The notes: a model not told the origin generated them from the sequence alone. A DNA stretch of 64,000 nt from Palsa-343 sp036269135 (GCA_036269135.1 DATASQ010000032.1:40782-104781), one strand, 5' to 3'. Numbered from the stretch's first letter, positions 20,818-30,362 are shown. Program-made: numbers and translations.

Positions 20818-21052
20818 CGACCTGTTCCCGGCCTGCGCCGCGCGGCGCCAGCGAGCGGTCACGGCAGGCAGCGCCAAAAAACTAAAGCAGCATAAGTTGC
20901 GGGTGTTCGGTTACACAGGCGCGGCAATGCCGGGTAGGTTGACGCCTTTTTCGTATGAATTTTCGATAGCCTGCTAACTTAATGTGCAACATAGAAATCG
21001 GCACGGGCATCTCCATGAATGCGCTGACCGCCCGGCGCTTCGGGGAGCCCCC

Positions 21053-21940
21053 ATGAGAAAAATCCTTGTTCTCGCCGCGCTATGTGCGCTGTTTGCTGTG
21101 GATGTGCATGCGCAAACCAGCATTCTCAACCTGGACGACGATCCCATCACCAGTCCAAATAACTACAACAGCAATGTACGGAGCTGGGGCTATCTGGTTG
21201 GAACCAATGCAGGCTGTAACCCGGAGGACTGGTGTTACGCCGGCGCCAGCATGAGTCACACATCCTATTACAGCGTGGACGGAAGCTCGCTGCAGATGAA
21301 CCTGGCCGATGAAAATTGCCCCGCCACGGTGGCCAACAATCCCGATGAGGGTTGTTTTAGTAACGCTGACTTTACAAACCACATTTACCAGAATGACTGC
21401 ACCGCCTGCAACGCGACACAGTTCACCCTCGACCTCTATGCCGACATGGACTCGGTTGGCAATGATGCAAGCCAGGCGCTTGAATTCACGATCGAACAGG
21501 ACATCCCCTCGAGCCGCATCAGCGGCGATACGGATCGGTATATCTATAGCTGGCAATGCCGGTACAAAGACACCGGCGCTAACTATTGGTATTACTGGGA
21601 CGAGTCGGCATATGAAGGCGGCGGCAATGGCTGGGTTGAGGCTCAGGATACCAATGGCGACTATGTGCCCTGCCAGCCCTACACGCCCGGCACCTTCACC
21701 CATTACTACTTCCACTTCCAGCGCCTGCCCGCGACCAATCAGGTCGAGTTTCTCGACTTCACCATCGTCAACAGTTCCGGTACCACCTATTACCAGTTCG
21801 ACAAAACCGCGGACCTCGGCTCGCCCATCGCGCAGCAGGACTGGGCCGACGGCCTCTTCACCGCCATTCAGCTCGACGGCGACAATGCCCAGGATCCCTA
21901 CTCTGTCTGGGCCGACAAGTGGACGGTCGCGTATCAGTAA
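21053..21940 (+). CDS. Secreted Cys- and aromatic-rich protein of unknown function
   Basis: I start at the ATG at 21053 (GGGGAG upstream), giving 295 residues with a clean signal peptide, RKILVLAALCALFAVDVHAQ. The mature part has many Asn, Asp, Tyr and Cys residues, the Cys partly in close groups (CNPEDWC, CTACNATQF). It alternates short beta-strand-like segments such as FTLDLYADMDSV, ALEFTIEQDI, YYFHFQRLP and VEFLDFTIVN. This suggests a disulfide-stabilised beta-sandwich of the concanavalin/lectin type, but I recognise no family. The 235-base gap before it (20818-21052) shows a weak TTGACG (20939) but no certain promoter. No neighbour suggests a role. Confidence 0.75.
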   Translation: MRKILVLAALCALFAVDVHAQTSILNLDDDPITSPNNYNSNVRSWGYLVGTNAGCNPEDWCYAGASMSHTSYYSVDGSSLQMNLADENCPATVANNPDEGCFSNADFTNHIYQNDCTACNATQFTLDLYADMDSVGNDASQALEFTIEQDIPSSRISGDTDRYIYSWQCRYKDTGANYWYYWDESAYEGGGNGWVEAQDTNGDYVPCQPYTPGTFTHYYFHFQRLPATNQVEFLDFTIVNSSGTTYYQFDKTADLGSPIAQQDWADGLFTAIQLDGDNAQDPYSVWADKWTVAYQ

Positions 21941-22125
21941 GACCGAGCCCCCACCCCAGCCCAACACGGCAATTCCTGCCTGTCCCATTCTGATTGCGCC
22001 GGCGCCTGACGCGAATCAGAATGGGCAGCGCATGCCAAAAAACGCGATGCTGTAACCCACCTGTAAACAGCTTTTGGCATACTCTGCTCTTGCAACCCTG
22101 TTTCATTCTGTCCGAGGTGGAACCC

Positions 22126-22434
22126 ATGAAAGACCGGGTGAGCCTTCTCACGAGCATCGTGCTGGCCGTGACTGTCGCTCTGTTCGCGTGGTTTACGTGG
22201 GCCCGCTGGGGCACGCTCGGGATTTTTCCCGTCGTCGGCCGTGTCGTCATCGCCGCCGCCGTCTTTGCCCTGGCTTTCGCCGGCCTGCTCACCTATTCAG
22301 GGCGCCGCGCCGCGCGCCGTCGACGGCCCGCCTCCGCCGCCTCCGAGCCATCGGCTGTGGCGTCTCAACCGCCGGTGGAAGCGTGTCAGGCGACGCAGGA
22401 GAAGGCCAAAGTCACAACCGTCGAATTATTGTGA
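22126..22434 (+). CDS. Small two-helix membrane protein, unknown function
   Basis: The 102-residue frame starts at the ATG at 22126 after GAGGTGG. Two hydrophobic segments, LLTSIVLAVTVALFAWFTW and VVIAAAVFALAFAGLLTY, flank a short GTLGIFPVVGR turn. An Arg-rich stretch (GRRAARRRRP) and a Pro/Ala-rich polar tail follow. The positive-inside rule places both ends in the cytosol. No family is recognised. It precedes the threonine dehydratase gene on the same strand by 77 bases. Confidence 0.65.
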   Translation: MKDRVSLLTSIVLAVTVALFAWFTWARWGTLGIFPVVGRVVIAAAVFALAFAGLLTYSGRRAARRRRPASAASEPSAVASQPPVEACQATQEKAKVTTVELL

Positions 22435-22511
22435 CCCGATTCCGTCACTGGCCGCCTCCCGAATTGTCGGGGAAGGCCGCAGACGGCACAGAATCGCTCG
22501 AATAGTCCACA

Positions 22512-23519
22512 ATGGAATCCATGGCCACCGCTGCCTCCTCGCGCCTGCTCACGCTCAATGCCTTCCGCGATGCCCAGACGCGCATCCGCGGTGTTGCGGC
22601 CCACACGCCGCTGGTCCGCCTGCTGCAGCCGGACCTTCCCGACGCCGAGGTATGGGTCAAAGCCGAGGGCCTGCAGCCGATCGGCAGCTTTAAGCTGCGC
22701 GGCGCCTATAACAAGATTGCCCAGCTCACGCCGGCTGAGCGCTCGCGCGGCGTCATCACCTACTCCAGCGGGAACCATGCGCAGGGAGTGGCCTACGCTG
22801 CCCGCGTCGTCGGCGCCAAAGCTGTGATCGTGATGCCTTCGAACGCTCCTGAGGTCAAGAAGCGGGCTACCGCCGCCCTTGGCGCCGAGATCGTGGAAGT
22901 GGGCCCGGCCAGCGCCGATCGCCAGCGCAAAGCCGAAGAACTCCAGGCGCAGCACGGCTACATCATGATTCCCCCCTACGACGACGAACAGATCATCGCC
23001 GGCCAGGGCACCTGCGGCCTCGAAATCCTTGAGGACCTGCCCGCGGCTGACCTGGTCCTTGCGCCGGTCTCCGGAGGCGGACTCCTCAGCGGCGTCGCCG
23101 CCGCCATCAAACTCTCCAATTCCGCCGTCCGGGTCATCGGGGTCGAGCCGGAACTGGCGGCCGACGCCCAGGAGAGCTTCCGCTCCGGCGCTCGAGTCAC
23201 CTGGCCGGCCGACATGACCACCCGCACCCTGTGCGACGGGCTCCGCACGCAGTCTTTGGGCGAGCGGAATTTCGACTATATCCGTACTTTTGTCGACGAC
23301 ATCATCACGGTCGCGGAGGCGGAAATCCGTTCCGCGATGCGCACTCTGCTTTACTCCGCCCGGTTGACCCCGGAGCCGAGCGGCGCCGCCTCCGCAGCCG
23401 CCATCCTCTTTCATCGGGAACAGCTTCTGCCTTTCCGCAAAGCCGTGGTGGTGATGAGCGGCGGCAACGTCGAACCGGCAGTGCTCACCTCCGTGCTTGC
23501 CGAAAATCCAACCCGATGA
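22512..23519 (+). CDS. PLP-dependent threonine/serine dehydratase
   Basis: The 335-residue fold-type II PLP enzyme has the Schiff-base lysine in GSFKLRGAYNK, the substrate loop SSGNHAQGVAYAA and the phosphate-binding loop APVSGGGLLSGVAAA. It lacks the C-terminal ACT-like regulatory domain of biosynthetic IlvA. It therefore resembles the short catabolic threonine ammonia-lyase/serine racemase group, which converts threonine to 2-oxobutyrate and ammonia in the cytosol. Either ATG (22512 or 22521) could be used. The stop overlaps the ATG of the next gene (ATGA). Confidence 0.88.
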   Translation: MESMATAASSRLLTLNAFRDAQTRIRGVAAHTPLVRLLQPDLPDAEVWVKAEGLQPIGSFKLRGAYNKIAQLTPAERSRGVITYSSGNHAQGVAYAARVVGAKAVIVMPSNAPEVKKRATAALGAEIVEVGPASADRQRKAEELQAQHGYIMIPPYDDEQIIAGQGTCGLEILEDLPAADLVLAPVSGGGLLSGVAAAIKLSNSAVRVIGVEPELAADAQESFRSGARVTWPADMTTRTLCDGLRTQSLGERNFDYIRTFVDDIITVAEAEIRSAMRTLLYSARLTPEPSGAASAAAILFHREQLLPFRKAVVVMSGGNVEPAVLTSVLAENPTR

Positions 23520-24553
23520 GACGAACCGCCCTGTTCTTTCGTCCTACCCTCGTCATGCGCTCTCTCCTCCTGTCCGTATTTTTTGTGGCGTCTGCCGGCA
23601 TGGCGGTGGCCCAGCGGCCGCTGCCGAAGTACCCGACGCCCCGCAACGGCACACTCGGCACGCTGGTGCGCGAAGCGAATCTTTACGCCAATGCCGACGC
23701 CACCGCCGGGCCCATCGCGGTCATCCAGCCGGGGCGCGAGCTGGTGATCTCCGAGCGCAACGGCAAATGGCTCCGCATCTTCGCCAATACCGATCCGCCC
23801 GACACGCGTGAGTCCGATCGGCCCGAGTTCAGCGAAAACGAGGCGCAGCCCATCTCCGGCTGGATGCTGGACAAAGGCATCGTCGACATCAACACGCCGC
23901 ATGGGGACGAAATTCTCTTCGGCACCGCCGACGAGGCCGAGCAGCAGGCGGCTGTGCCCGATCCGCCGCCGCACGTCGCCGAGCAAGCCCGGCTCCTCTA
24001 CCGGCGCGTCACCACCATGTTCCCGCAGTCGCCCTGGGTGCCGGAGGCGATGTATCGCGCGGCCGACATTCGCTGGCAACTGCAGAAAGCCGACGCTGCC
24101 TCGCTGCCCTCCGCGCACGAAAAGCAGAACTACCTGCGCGAGCAGATGGACGAAGGCGAGATGAAGAAGATCGAGAAGTATTTTCCCAACACCCGCTGGG
24201 CCGATCTGGCCGCCTTCGATCTGATCGACAACAAGCTGTGCGGCGACTGGCAGGGCTCGGAGAAGTGCCCGGAGCAGGAGACGAACTACTACCTGCAATA
24301 CGTGGACCAGCATCCCAACTCGCCCAAAGCCGCCGAAGCGTACTACGACGCGATCTACCGGCAGGCCGCTGCCGGCGATATGTGGCAGGCGGACGGCGAC
24401 GGCAAGCGCGCCGACGAGGACCGCGGCCACGCCCACGCCATCTTCGATCGCCTGCAGCAGAAATATGCCGATTCTTCCTTCACTGCCCGCGCGGCCAGTC
24501 TGATATACAAGGTGGATCAGGGCATTCCCGTGTACGGCAGCAGCCGCGAGTAG
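23516..24553 (+). CDS. Exported SH3-like/TPR-like protein
   Basis: The 345-residue frame begins with ATG overlapping the dehydratase stop. A second ATG at 23555 would give a tidier signal peptide, RSLLLSVFFVASAGMAVAQ. Residues about 40-120 (GTLVREANLYANADATAGPIAVIQPGRELVISERNGKWLRIF ... ISGWMLDKGIV) form a bacterial SH3-like domain. The C-terminal half is helical with repeat-like units (WVPEAMYRAADIRWQL, PNSPKAAEAYYDAIYRQAA) like outer-membrane assembly TPR proteins. A role in envelope integrity is plausible but inferred. Confidence 0.78.
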   Translation: MRRTALFFRPTLVMRSLLLSVFFVASAGMAVAQRPLPKYPTPRNGTLGTLVREANLYANADATAGPIAVIQPGRELVISERNGKWLRIFANTDPPDTRESDRPEFSENEAQPISGWMLDKGIVDINTPHGDEILFGTADEAEQQAAVPDPPPHVAEQARLLYRRVTTMFPQSPWVPEAMYRAADIRWQLQKADAASLPSAHEKQNYLREQMDEGEMKKIEKYFPNTRWADLAAFDLIDNKLCGDWQGSEKCPEQETNYYLQYVDQHPNSPKAAEAYYDAIYRQAAAGDMWQADGDGKRADEDRGHAHAIFDRLQQKYADSSFTARAASLIYKVDQGIPVYGSSRE

Positions 24554-24619
24554 GGCGGCCTTCAGCCATCAGGGCATGGCGCGAAACGGGATCGGGACCT
24601 GCTTCGCGGAGGCATTTCG

Positions 24620-25534
24620 ATGGACTACTGGGTCTCTGTTCTGCTGGGGATCGTTGAAGGTCTCACCGAATTTCTTCCTGTCAGCTCCACCGCTCATCTC
24701 CGCATCGCCGAGGCGCTGCTCAACATTCCGCTCGGCGACGCCTACTGGAAGATGTATTCCATCGTCATCCAGCTGGGCGCCATCCTCGCGCTGACCCTGC
24801 TCTTCCTTGGCCGCATTATCGAGTTCATTCGCACCTTTCCCGGAGGCGAAGACGGCTGCCACACCGTGTGGAATCATCCGCTCACGCTGACCCTCGCCGC
24901 CTTTGTCGTGACCGCCATGCCTTCCCTGCTACTGACGAAGGTGATTGGCGAGCATCTCGAAGACCTGCATTTTATGGCGCTGGCTCTGATCGTCGGCGGC
25001 ATCGTGATGTGGATCGTCGATGCATGGAGCGTCCGCCAGGAAGCGCGCGTTCGCGAGATCGAGCAGATGTCACTGCCCCAGGCTCTGTGGATCGGCGCCT
25101 GCCAGATCACCTCGGCGGTGTTTCCCGGCACCTCGCGCTCCATGTCCACGATTGCCGCCGGCCAGGTTGCCGGCATGACCCGGCCCGCTGCGCTGGAGTT
25201 CAGCTTCCTGCTCTCAATCCCGACCATGATCGCCGCGACGCTCTACGACCTGGCCAAAGCCCTCTGGCCGGCCTTCCACCTTTTCGGCCGGCATCACGTT
25301 ACAAGCCTCGGCCCGGTCGCCACCGGCCACGCCGCGATTGCGCCGGTGACGATGACGCTGCACGGCTGGCTCGTCCTCGCTGTCGGCTTCCTCGTGTCGT
25401 TCTTCGTCGCGCTGGGCGTCGTGGAGTGGTTCCTGCAGTGGGTCCGCAACCATGGTTTCGTGCTGTTCGCGGTCTATCGACTGATCGTGGGCGCGGCCCT
25501 GCTCACCTGGGGTGCGCGGCTGGCGGCGGGATAA
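24620..25534 (+). CDS. uppP: Undecaprenyl-diphosphatase (BacA family)
   Basis: UppP recycles the lipid carrier undecaprenyl diphosphate to the monophosphate at the inner membrane, for peptidoglycan and polysaccharide synthesis. The 304-residue protein has the two active-site motifs, GIVEGLTEFLPVSSTAHLRIAE (residues 11-32) and FPGTSRSMSTIAAG, and about eight hydrophobic segments. GCGGAGG lies 8 bases before the ATG. An extra loop rich in His (FHLFGRHHVTSLGPVATGHAAI) sits before the penultimate helices. Confidence 0.95.
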   Translation: MDYWVSVLLGIVEGLTEFLPVSSTAHLRIAEALLNIPLGDAYWKMYSIVIQLGAILALTLLFLGRIIEFIRTFPGGEDGCHTVWNHPLTLTLAAFVVTAMPSLLLTKVIGEHLEDLHFMALALIVGGIVMWIVDAWSVRQEARVREIEQMSLPQALWIGACQITSAVFPGTSRSMSTIAAGQVAGMTRPAALEFSFLLSIPTMIAATLYDLAKALWPAFHLFGRHHVTSLGPVATGHAAIAPVTMTLHGWLVLAVGFLVSFFVALGVVEWFLQWVRNHGFVLFAVYRLIVGAALLTWGARLAAG

Positions 25535-25539
25535 GCCGG

Positions 25540-25968
25540 CTAAGCTTCGATCGCCTCGAACCCCAGGCGCTGCGCCGCTTCCAGCAGCACCGCATCGCCG
25601 GAGAGGAAGGCTCGTCCCTGAGGGCGATCCATCGCCCACGTCATGGCCGCCGCCAGCTGCAGGGCGTCGGCCACACGCAGAGGGAAGCGGGTGAGCAGTC
25701 TCTCCGCCTCGGATCTTAATGCGTCGTCCGGGCGCACTTCCCGCCAGTGATCGCGCATCTGGTCCAGGCTGTTTTCGGCAAGTCGAAGTCCATCGGGATT
25801 CAACTCACTCATCCGCAGCAGTCGGGCGAACGCACTGCGCAATTCCACCGAGGTTCCCCACCAGACCACGACGGAATAACGCCTTGCCATCTGCCGAATA
25901 AACGCGCTGGTGTGCTGTTGAACAAAAAGAGGAACCAGAGAACTGCTGTCCCAGAAGGCAGGCTTCAA
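25540..25968 (-). CDS. vapC: PIN-domain ribonuclease toxin (VapC family)
   Basis: The 142-residue protein has the PIN layout: first acidic residue in FWDSSSLVPLF (Asp7), a middle Glu in TSVELRSAF, LRVADALQLAAA with the third Asp, and FLSGDAVLLEAA with the fourth. VapC toxins cleave tRNA or rRNA when freed from VapB. It starts with TTG overlapping the antitoxin stop by 4 bases (TTGA), so translation is coupled. It converges on uppP with only 5 bases between stops. Confidence 0.88.
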   Translation of the reverse strand: MKPAFWDSSSLVPLFVQQHTSAFIRQMARRYSVVVWWGTSVELRSAFARLLRMSELNPDGLRLAENSLDQMRDHWREVRPDDALRSEAERLLTRFPLRVADALQLAAAMTWAMDRPQGRAFLSGDAVLLEAAQRLGFEAIEA

Positions 25969-26252
25969 CGATCGCCCCGGCTCTCAAGCAGCGCCTTCAA
26001 CGCAACCTCTCGTGGGACATTCGCTTTGGACAGACAGAAAAACTCATCCCAGTCCATCTCCTTTTCCGGCAGCTTCATCTTGCCGGAGGCGACCAGCAGC
26101 GCCTCTTCTTCGGAGAGCGAGCGCGGCTCGAAGGGCAGAATCCGCGCAACCGGGCGATTGCGGTCCTTGATGACCACCTCTTCGCCTTCGCGCACATAGC
26201 GCAGGTAGGTGCTGAGCCGATTCTTCAATTCGCCAATGTTGACCGACTTCAC
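25965..26252 (-). CDS. vapB: Phd/YefM-type antitoxin of the VapBC pair
   Basis: From the GTG at 26252 the protein is 95 residues, beginning VKSVNIGELKNRLSTYLRYVREGEEVVIKDRNRPVARILP. This is a clear Phd/YefM-type DNA-binding fold (S-V-N-I-x-E-L-K-x-R-L, then DRNRPVARI). The C-terminal half is acidic then helical (LPEKEMDWDEFF) and would wrap the toxin. An ATG at 26300 is in frame but would run through the palindrome at 26278-26291, which is better explained as an operator, so I favour GTG. No good Shine-Dalgarno is visible for it. Confidence 0.85.
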   Translation of the reverse strand: MKSVNIGELKNRLSTYLRYVREGEEVVIKDRNRPVARILPFEPRSLSEEEALLVASGKMKLPEKEMDWDEFFCLSKANVPREVALKALLESRGDR

Positions 26253-26277
26253 AGGCAAATTGTAGCCCAACTTGGCT

Positions 26278-26291
26278 AACTTGGCCAAGTT
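26278..26291. promoter_or_regulatory. 14-bp palindrome upstream of vapBC, operator candidate
   Basis: aacttggccaagtt is a perfect palindrome 26 bases upstream of the vapB GTG. A further copy of the half-site AACTTGG lies at 26269-26275. Toxin-antitoxin complexes usually repress their promoter by binding such repeats. Confidence 0.5.
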
Positions 26292-26456
26292 CAGGGGCAT
26301 CCCCGATTCCCGCTATATCCACCTCGATTCCCCCGCCCCTTTTCCACCTCCTGGGACCTCCCGCTCTGGGATAATGATCTTGCTCTGGCGTTTGGTTCGA
26401 CCCGGGTGTTGCCCGGCTCAGCTTCCCCCGGCGGGAAGCACGCGACCTGTCTGCCC

Positions 26457-28979
26457 ATGAAACCCGTCCGCCTGGTCCTGACGCCGACCCGCCACCGCCG
26501 CCTGAACGAACTCGTCGGGCTGCTGGTGCTGGCTTTCGCCGTCCTCCTTTTCCTCTCTCTGGTTTCGTACCATCCCACCGACCCCTCGCTGAATACCGAC
26601 GGCTCGGGAGCGATCCGCAACTGGATCGGCCCGGCCGGCGCGTATACCAGCGATGTTCTGTTGCAAATCGAGGGTCTTTCCGCGTTCTTTCTGCCCCTGC
26701 TCCTCAGCGCACTCGGCTGGACGTGGATGCGTTCGCGCCCCGCGGGTTCGCCCGGCGCCAAATTCACCGGCATCATCCTCACCTTTCTCTTCGCTCCGGC
26801 ACTCTTCGGGCTGATTCCAAACCATCCGCACATCCTGTACGGCCTGCCCATTGCCGGATTGACGGGACGCCTGGTTGCCGACCTGCTCGTGCGCTGGTTC
26901 AACATCACCGGCGCGTGGATTGTGGCCATCACCCTGGTGGCCGCCGCCGTCTATCTGTCCACCACCTTCAGCTTCAACACGGCGCGCGAGTGGATCGGCA
27001 TCAAGCTCGCCTTCCTGCTCGCCTGGCGCGACCGCTTCGCCAACTGGCGGCGCGCGCGCGCGAAGCGCAAAGAGCTGAAAGCCGCGGCTCGCATGGACAA
27101 ATTTCACGAGAAGGAGCTGGCTAAAGCCCGCAAAGCCGCAGGAAAGGCCGCCAAAAAGGAAAAGGATCCGGTGATCCCGGTGGCCACCGCCCGCTCAGCC
27201 AACGATGACCGCGACGAGATGCCGCACCGGCACTCCGGTTTTGCCGAAACCGTCATCCCCGAGGTTCCTGGCGCGGGGAAAGCGACGGCCCTTTGGGATT
27301 CCATGCCGCGCACCACCGCGCGCGAACCTTCGGCGCCGCCGCGTCAGCCTGAATCCCTCCCTGAGCCCACGCCCGTGCCCGCCGCGTCAGTCGGCGCCGC
27401 AACGCCGAAACCGCAATTGCTGAAGAAGCCCGAAGCGCCCGTGCCCTCGATCGGCGAACGCGCCGACACCGAACTGCGCACGGTGACCGTCGCTCCGAAG
27501 AACGTCAGCGGCTATCGTCTGCCGCCCAGCACGCTCCTTCACCGCAGTGACGATCCATCGCCGGTTCGCGAAGACGATCTCCGCCGCTCGGCGCAAATCC
27601 TGGTAGAAAAGTGCGCGGAGTTCGACGTTCTGGGCCAGGTGGTCCAGATCAATCCCGGCCCCGTGGTCACCACCTTTGAGTTCCGCCCCGAAGCGGGCAT
27701 CAAATACAGCCGCGTCACCGGCCTGGCAGAGGACCTCTGCCTGGCCACGAAAGCCGAAAGCATCCTCATCGAGCGCATGGCCGGCAAGAGCACCGTCGGG
27801 ATTCAGGTGCCCAACGACGAGCGTGAGACCATCTGGCTGCGCGACATCATCGAATCGGAGAACTTTGGCACATCGCGCTCCAAGCTCACGCTGGCAATGG
27901 GCAAGGACATCAACGGCCGCATCGTCACCGCGGACCTCAACACCATGCCGCACGTGCTCATCGCCGGCTCCACGGGCAGCGGCAAATCCGTGGCCATCAA
28001 CGCCATGATCATGTCCGTGCTCTACAAGTCCACACCCGAGCAGGTGCGCCTCATCCTGGTCGATCCCAAGCGCGTCGAGCTGGGCATGTATGAGGGCATT
28101 CCGCACCTGTTCACCCCGATCATTGCCGAGCCCAAGCTGGCCGCGAATGCGCTGCGTAACGCGGTGAAGGAGATGGAGCGCCGGCTGAAGCTGCTGGCTT
28201 CTCGGTCGGTGCGCAATATCGATCAGTACAATCGCCTCTTCGACGGCGCGACCCCCTCGCTCTTCGACGATGCGCCGGAAGAAAAGCCGCTGCCCTACAT
28301 CGTGATCATCATCGACGAGCTGGCCGATCTGATGATGCTCGATAAGGCCAACGTTGAAGAGTCGATCACGCGCCTGGCCCAGATGGCGCGCGCCGTCGGC
28401 ATCCACCTGGTGCTGGCCACGCAGCGGCCCTCGGTGGACGTCATCACGGGACTCATCAAGGCCAACGTCCCCACGCGTATTTCGTTCCGCCTCGCGACCA
28501 AGGTCGATTCGCGCACCATTCTCGACGCCAACGGCGCCGAAGCGCTGCTGGGCCGCGGCGATATGCTCTTCCTGCCGCCCGGGACCTCGCGCCTTCATCG
28601 CGTACACGCGCCCTTCGTCACCGAAAAAGAAATCGCCGCTGTGACGGATTTCTGGAAGAAGCAGGGAAGCGCCGAGTACGTGCAGGGGTTCCTGGATGCG
28701 CCAAAAGATGGCGGCGGCGGGGAATCGGGAGTGGCCGGCGACGATGGGGACGAGGCCAACGACGATCTTTTCGAAGATGCGGTGCGGCTGGTGCTCGAAT
28801 TCGGCAAGGCCTCGACCTCGCTGCTGCAGCGCCGTCTGCGCGTCGGCTATGGGCGCGCCGCGCACCTGATCGACATGATGGAGCGCGACGGCATCGTGGG
28901 ACCGGCGGAAGGTTCGAAGCCGCGCGAGATTCTCAAGCCGCCGGACTGGATTTCGGAAGTCGAATCCACTTTGCGCTGA
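26457..28979 (+). CDS. ftsK: FtsK/SpoIIIE-family DNA translocase
   Basis: From the ATG at 26457 the protein has 840 residues. Four N-terminal transmembrane helices (residues about 15-185) anchor it at the division septum. A basic, Pro/Ala-rich linker of about 170 residues follows, then the alpha/beta motor with Walker A GSTGSGKSVAIN near residue 503 and Walker B YIVIIIDELADLMM. It ends in a gamma winged helix (LFEDAVRLVLEFGKASTSLLQRRLRVGYGRAAHLIDMME) that reads KOPS-like sites. It pumps chromosome ends through the closing septum and aids dimer resolution. Confidence 0.96.
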   Translation: MKPVRLVLTPTRHRRLNELVGLLVLAFAVLLFLSLVSYHPTDPSLNTDGSGAIRNWIGPAGAYTSDVLLQIEGLSAFFLPLLLSALGWTWMRSRPAGSPGAKFTGIILTFLFAPALFGLIPNHPHILYGLPIAGLTGRLVADLLVRWFNITGAWIVAITLVAAAVYLSTTFSFNTAREWIGIKLAFLLAWRDRFANWRRARAKRKELKAAARMDKFHEKELAKARKAAGKAAKKEKDPVIPVATARSANDDRDEMPHRHSGFAETVIPEVPGAGKATALWDSMPRTTAREPSAPPRQPESLPEPTPVPAASVGAATPKPQLLKKPEAPVPSIGERADTELRTVTVAPKNVSGYRLPPSTLLHRSDDPSPVREDDLRRSAQILVEKCAEFDVLGQVVQINPGPVVTTFEFRPEAGIKYSRVTGLAEDLCLATKAESILIERMAGKSTVGIQVPNDERETIWLRDIIESENFGTSRSKLTLAMGKDINGRIVTADLNTMPHVLIAGSTGSGKSVAINAMIMSVLYKSTPEQVRLILVDPKRVELGMYEGIPHLFTPIIAEPKLAANALRNAVKEMERRLKLLASRSVRNIDQYNRLFDGATPSLFDDAPEEKPLPYIVIIIDELADLMMLDKANVEESITRLAQMARAVGIHLVLATQRPSVDVITGLIKANVPTRISFRLATKVDSRTILDANGAEALLGRGDMLFLPPGTSRLHRVHAPFVTEKEIAAVTDFWKKQGSAEYVQGFLDAPKDGGGGESGVAGDDGDEANDDLFEDAVRLVLEFGKASTSLLQRRLRVGYGRAAHLIDMMERDGIVGPAEGSKPREILKPPDWISEVESTLR

Positions 28980-29039
28980 GCCTTCGGAGTTAATCCTTCG
29001 ATGTTCCCGGGATTTCCCGCAGCGGAGCCCGGGCCTGCC

Positions 29040-30362
29040 TTACCGCGCGCGCAGGTTCAGCCAGTCTCTTTGGTAGACGAAGCTCACCGCCAGCAGCAGC
29101 GCACCCAGTCCCAGAAAGCTCAGAACGCGAAATCCCTGGCTGAGCGTGCGCATGTCCACGAGAAAGACTTTGCCGATGCTCAGGCACAGCAGCAGCAGTC
29201 CCTGCCAGCGGAGTGCCGACGATCGCCGCCAGAATCCCACGGCCAGCGCCGCTGCCCCGGCCAGCATGAACCAGGCCGAGTAGCTGATTTGCTCATCGAC
29301 CGCGCTGTTCGGCGTGCCGGCCCAGTAGCTGTGGATCCCGAAGCCCACCGCCGCCAGCACAAAGCAGGTGGCCGTCAGCAGATGAATGCCGGCAAGCCGC
29401 TTCGTGCGCGCGAGGGCGAAAAACAGCGCCGCCAGCGCCAGCGCTGCCCAGCCGCGCGTTCCGATGTCGAAGAGGAAAATGATCTCCACCAGCGCGAACG
29501 TCGCATTCAGAACGGCAACGGTCACCAGGATGCCGGAAAAGCGCGCTTCGCCGGCCAGTGCCACGCCTCCGCGCGCAACATAGGGCGTGGCTGCGAACAC
29601 CAGTAGAAAGATGACGGCAAACGCCAGCGTCATCCCAAACTGCGCTTCGCTGTAGTACACGGCGTACCACCCGATCGCGTAAGCCGTCGTCGCCAGGAAC
29701 GCGCCCAGCGCCAGGCGTGGCCAGGGACGCGCCGCCAGCAGCGCCAGTGCCGACCCGTTCAGCAGCAGCAGATAGCTGAACAACGGCGCTCCATGGTTCT
29801 GCCCGTTGGTCAGCAGCAGGGGAGTCAGGTATCCGCCGATGGCCGCGTAGAACGCCAGCAGCTCCGATTCGCGTTTCCAGGCGAGCAGCCCATTGCCGGC
29901 GGTCACCAGGATCATCGCCGCGGCCGCAACAGGCAGCGACAGCAGGTGAAAGAGCGACCACGCCGCCCACAGTGACAGGTACAGCAGCCCCGCGGCCACC
30001 GCTTTGAGCGAATACGAGAAGGCCAGATAGCCGTGCCTGCCGAAGCGCTCCGACCACGCATAAAGGCCGAGTCCGGCAAGGAGCCCGGCGCTCACCTTGC
30101 CCACCGATCCGAGCCAGCGATTGTCGAAGGCGATCTTGAGGAACCAGGCCACGCCGATCAGCACCGCGACGATGCCGATGCGGTTGAAGAGGCGCGATCC
30201 GATGCGCGTCTCCAGGTCTTCTTTTGCTGCGGCCGCCGGACGCTGGGCCTCGACCCAGGCGCCTTCCTCTGCCGAAGTTGCAGGCAGCGCAGCTTCCAGC
30301 CGCGCCACCCTCCGCTTCAAGGCTGCAATTTCCTGCCGCAGTTCCTGCTCGCCGGGCTCCAC
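29040..30362 (-). CDS. DUF2339 polytopic membrane protein
   Basis: The 440-residue protein starts with GTG. A short coiled-coil N-terminus (EQELRQEIAALKRRVARLEAAL) precedes the DUF2339 signature LETRIGSRLFNRIGIVAVLIGVAWFLKIAFDNRWLG. About ten further hydrophobic helices follow, with the typical GGYLTPLLL and GKVFLVDMRTLSQGFRVLSFLGLGALLLAVSF near the end. Function of the family is unknown. It diverges from the receiver-HPt gene across a 130-base spacer. Confidence 0.88.
   Translation of the reverse strand: MEPGEQELRQEIAALKRRVARLEAALPATSAEEGAWVEAQRPAAAAKEDLETRIGSRLFNRIGIVAVLIGVAWFLKIAFDNRWLGSVGKVSAGLLAGLGLYAWSERFGRHGYLAFSYSLKAVAAGLLYLSLWAAWSLFHLLSLPVAAAAMILVTAGNGLLAWKRESELLAFYAAIGGYLTPLLLTNGQNHGAPLFSYLLLLNGSALALLAARPWPRLALGAFLATTAYAIGWYAVYYSEAQFGMTLAFAVIFLLVFAATPYVARGGVALAGEARFSGILVTVAVLNATFALVEIIFLFDIGTRGWAALALAALFFALARTKRLAGIHLLTATCFVLAAVGFGIHSYWAGTPNSAVDEQISYSAWFMLAGAAALAVGFWRRSSALRWQGLLLLCLSIGKVFLVDMRTLSQGFRVLSFLGLGALLLAVSFVYQRDWLNLRAR

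Noticed and set aside
20818..21052. Possible riboswitch or sRNA upstream of the secreted unknown gene
   Set aside because: I saw only a weak TTGACG-like box and no conserved fold or terminator.
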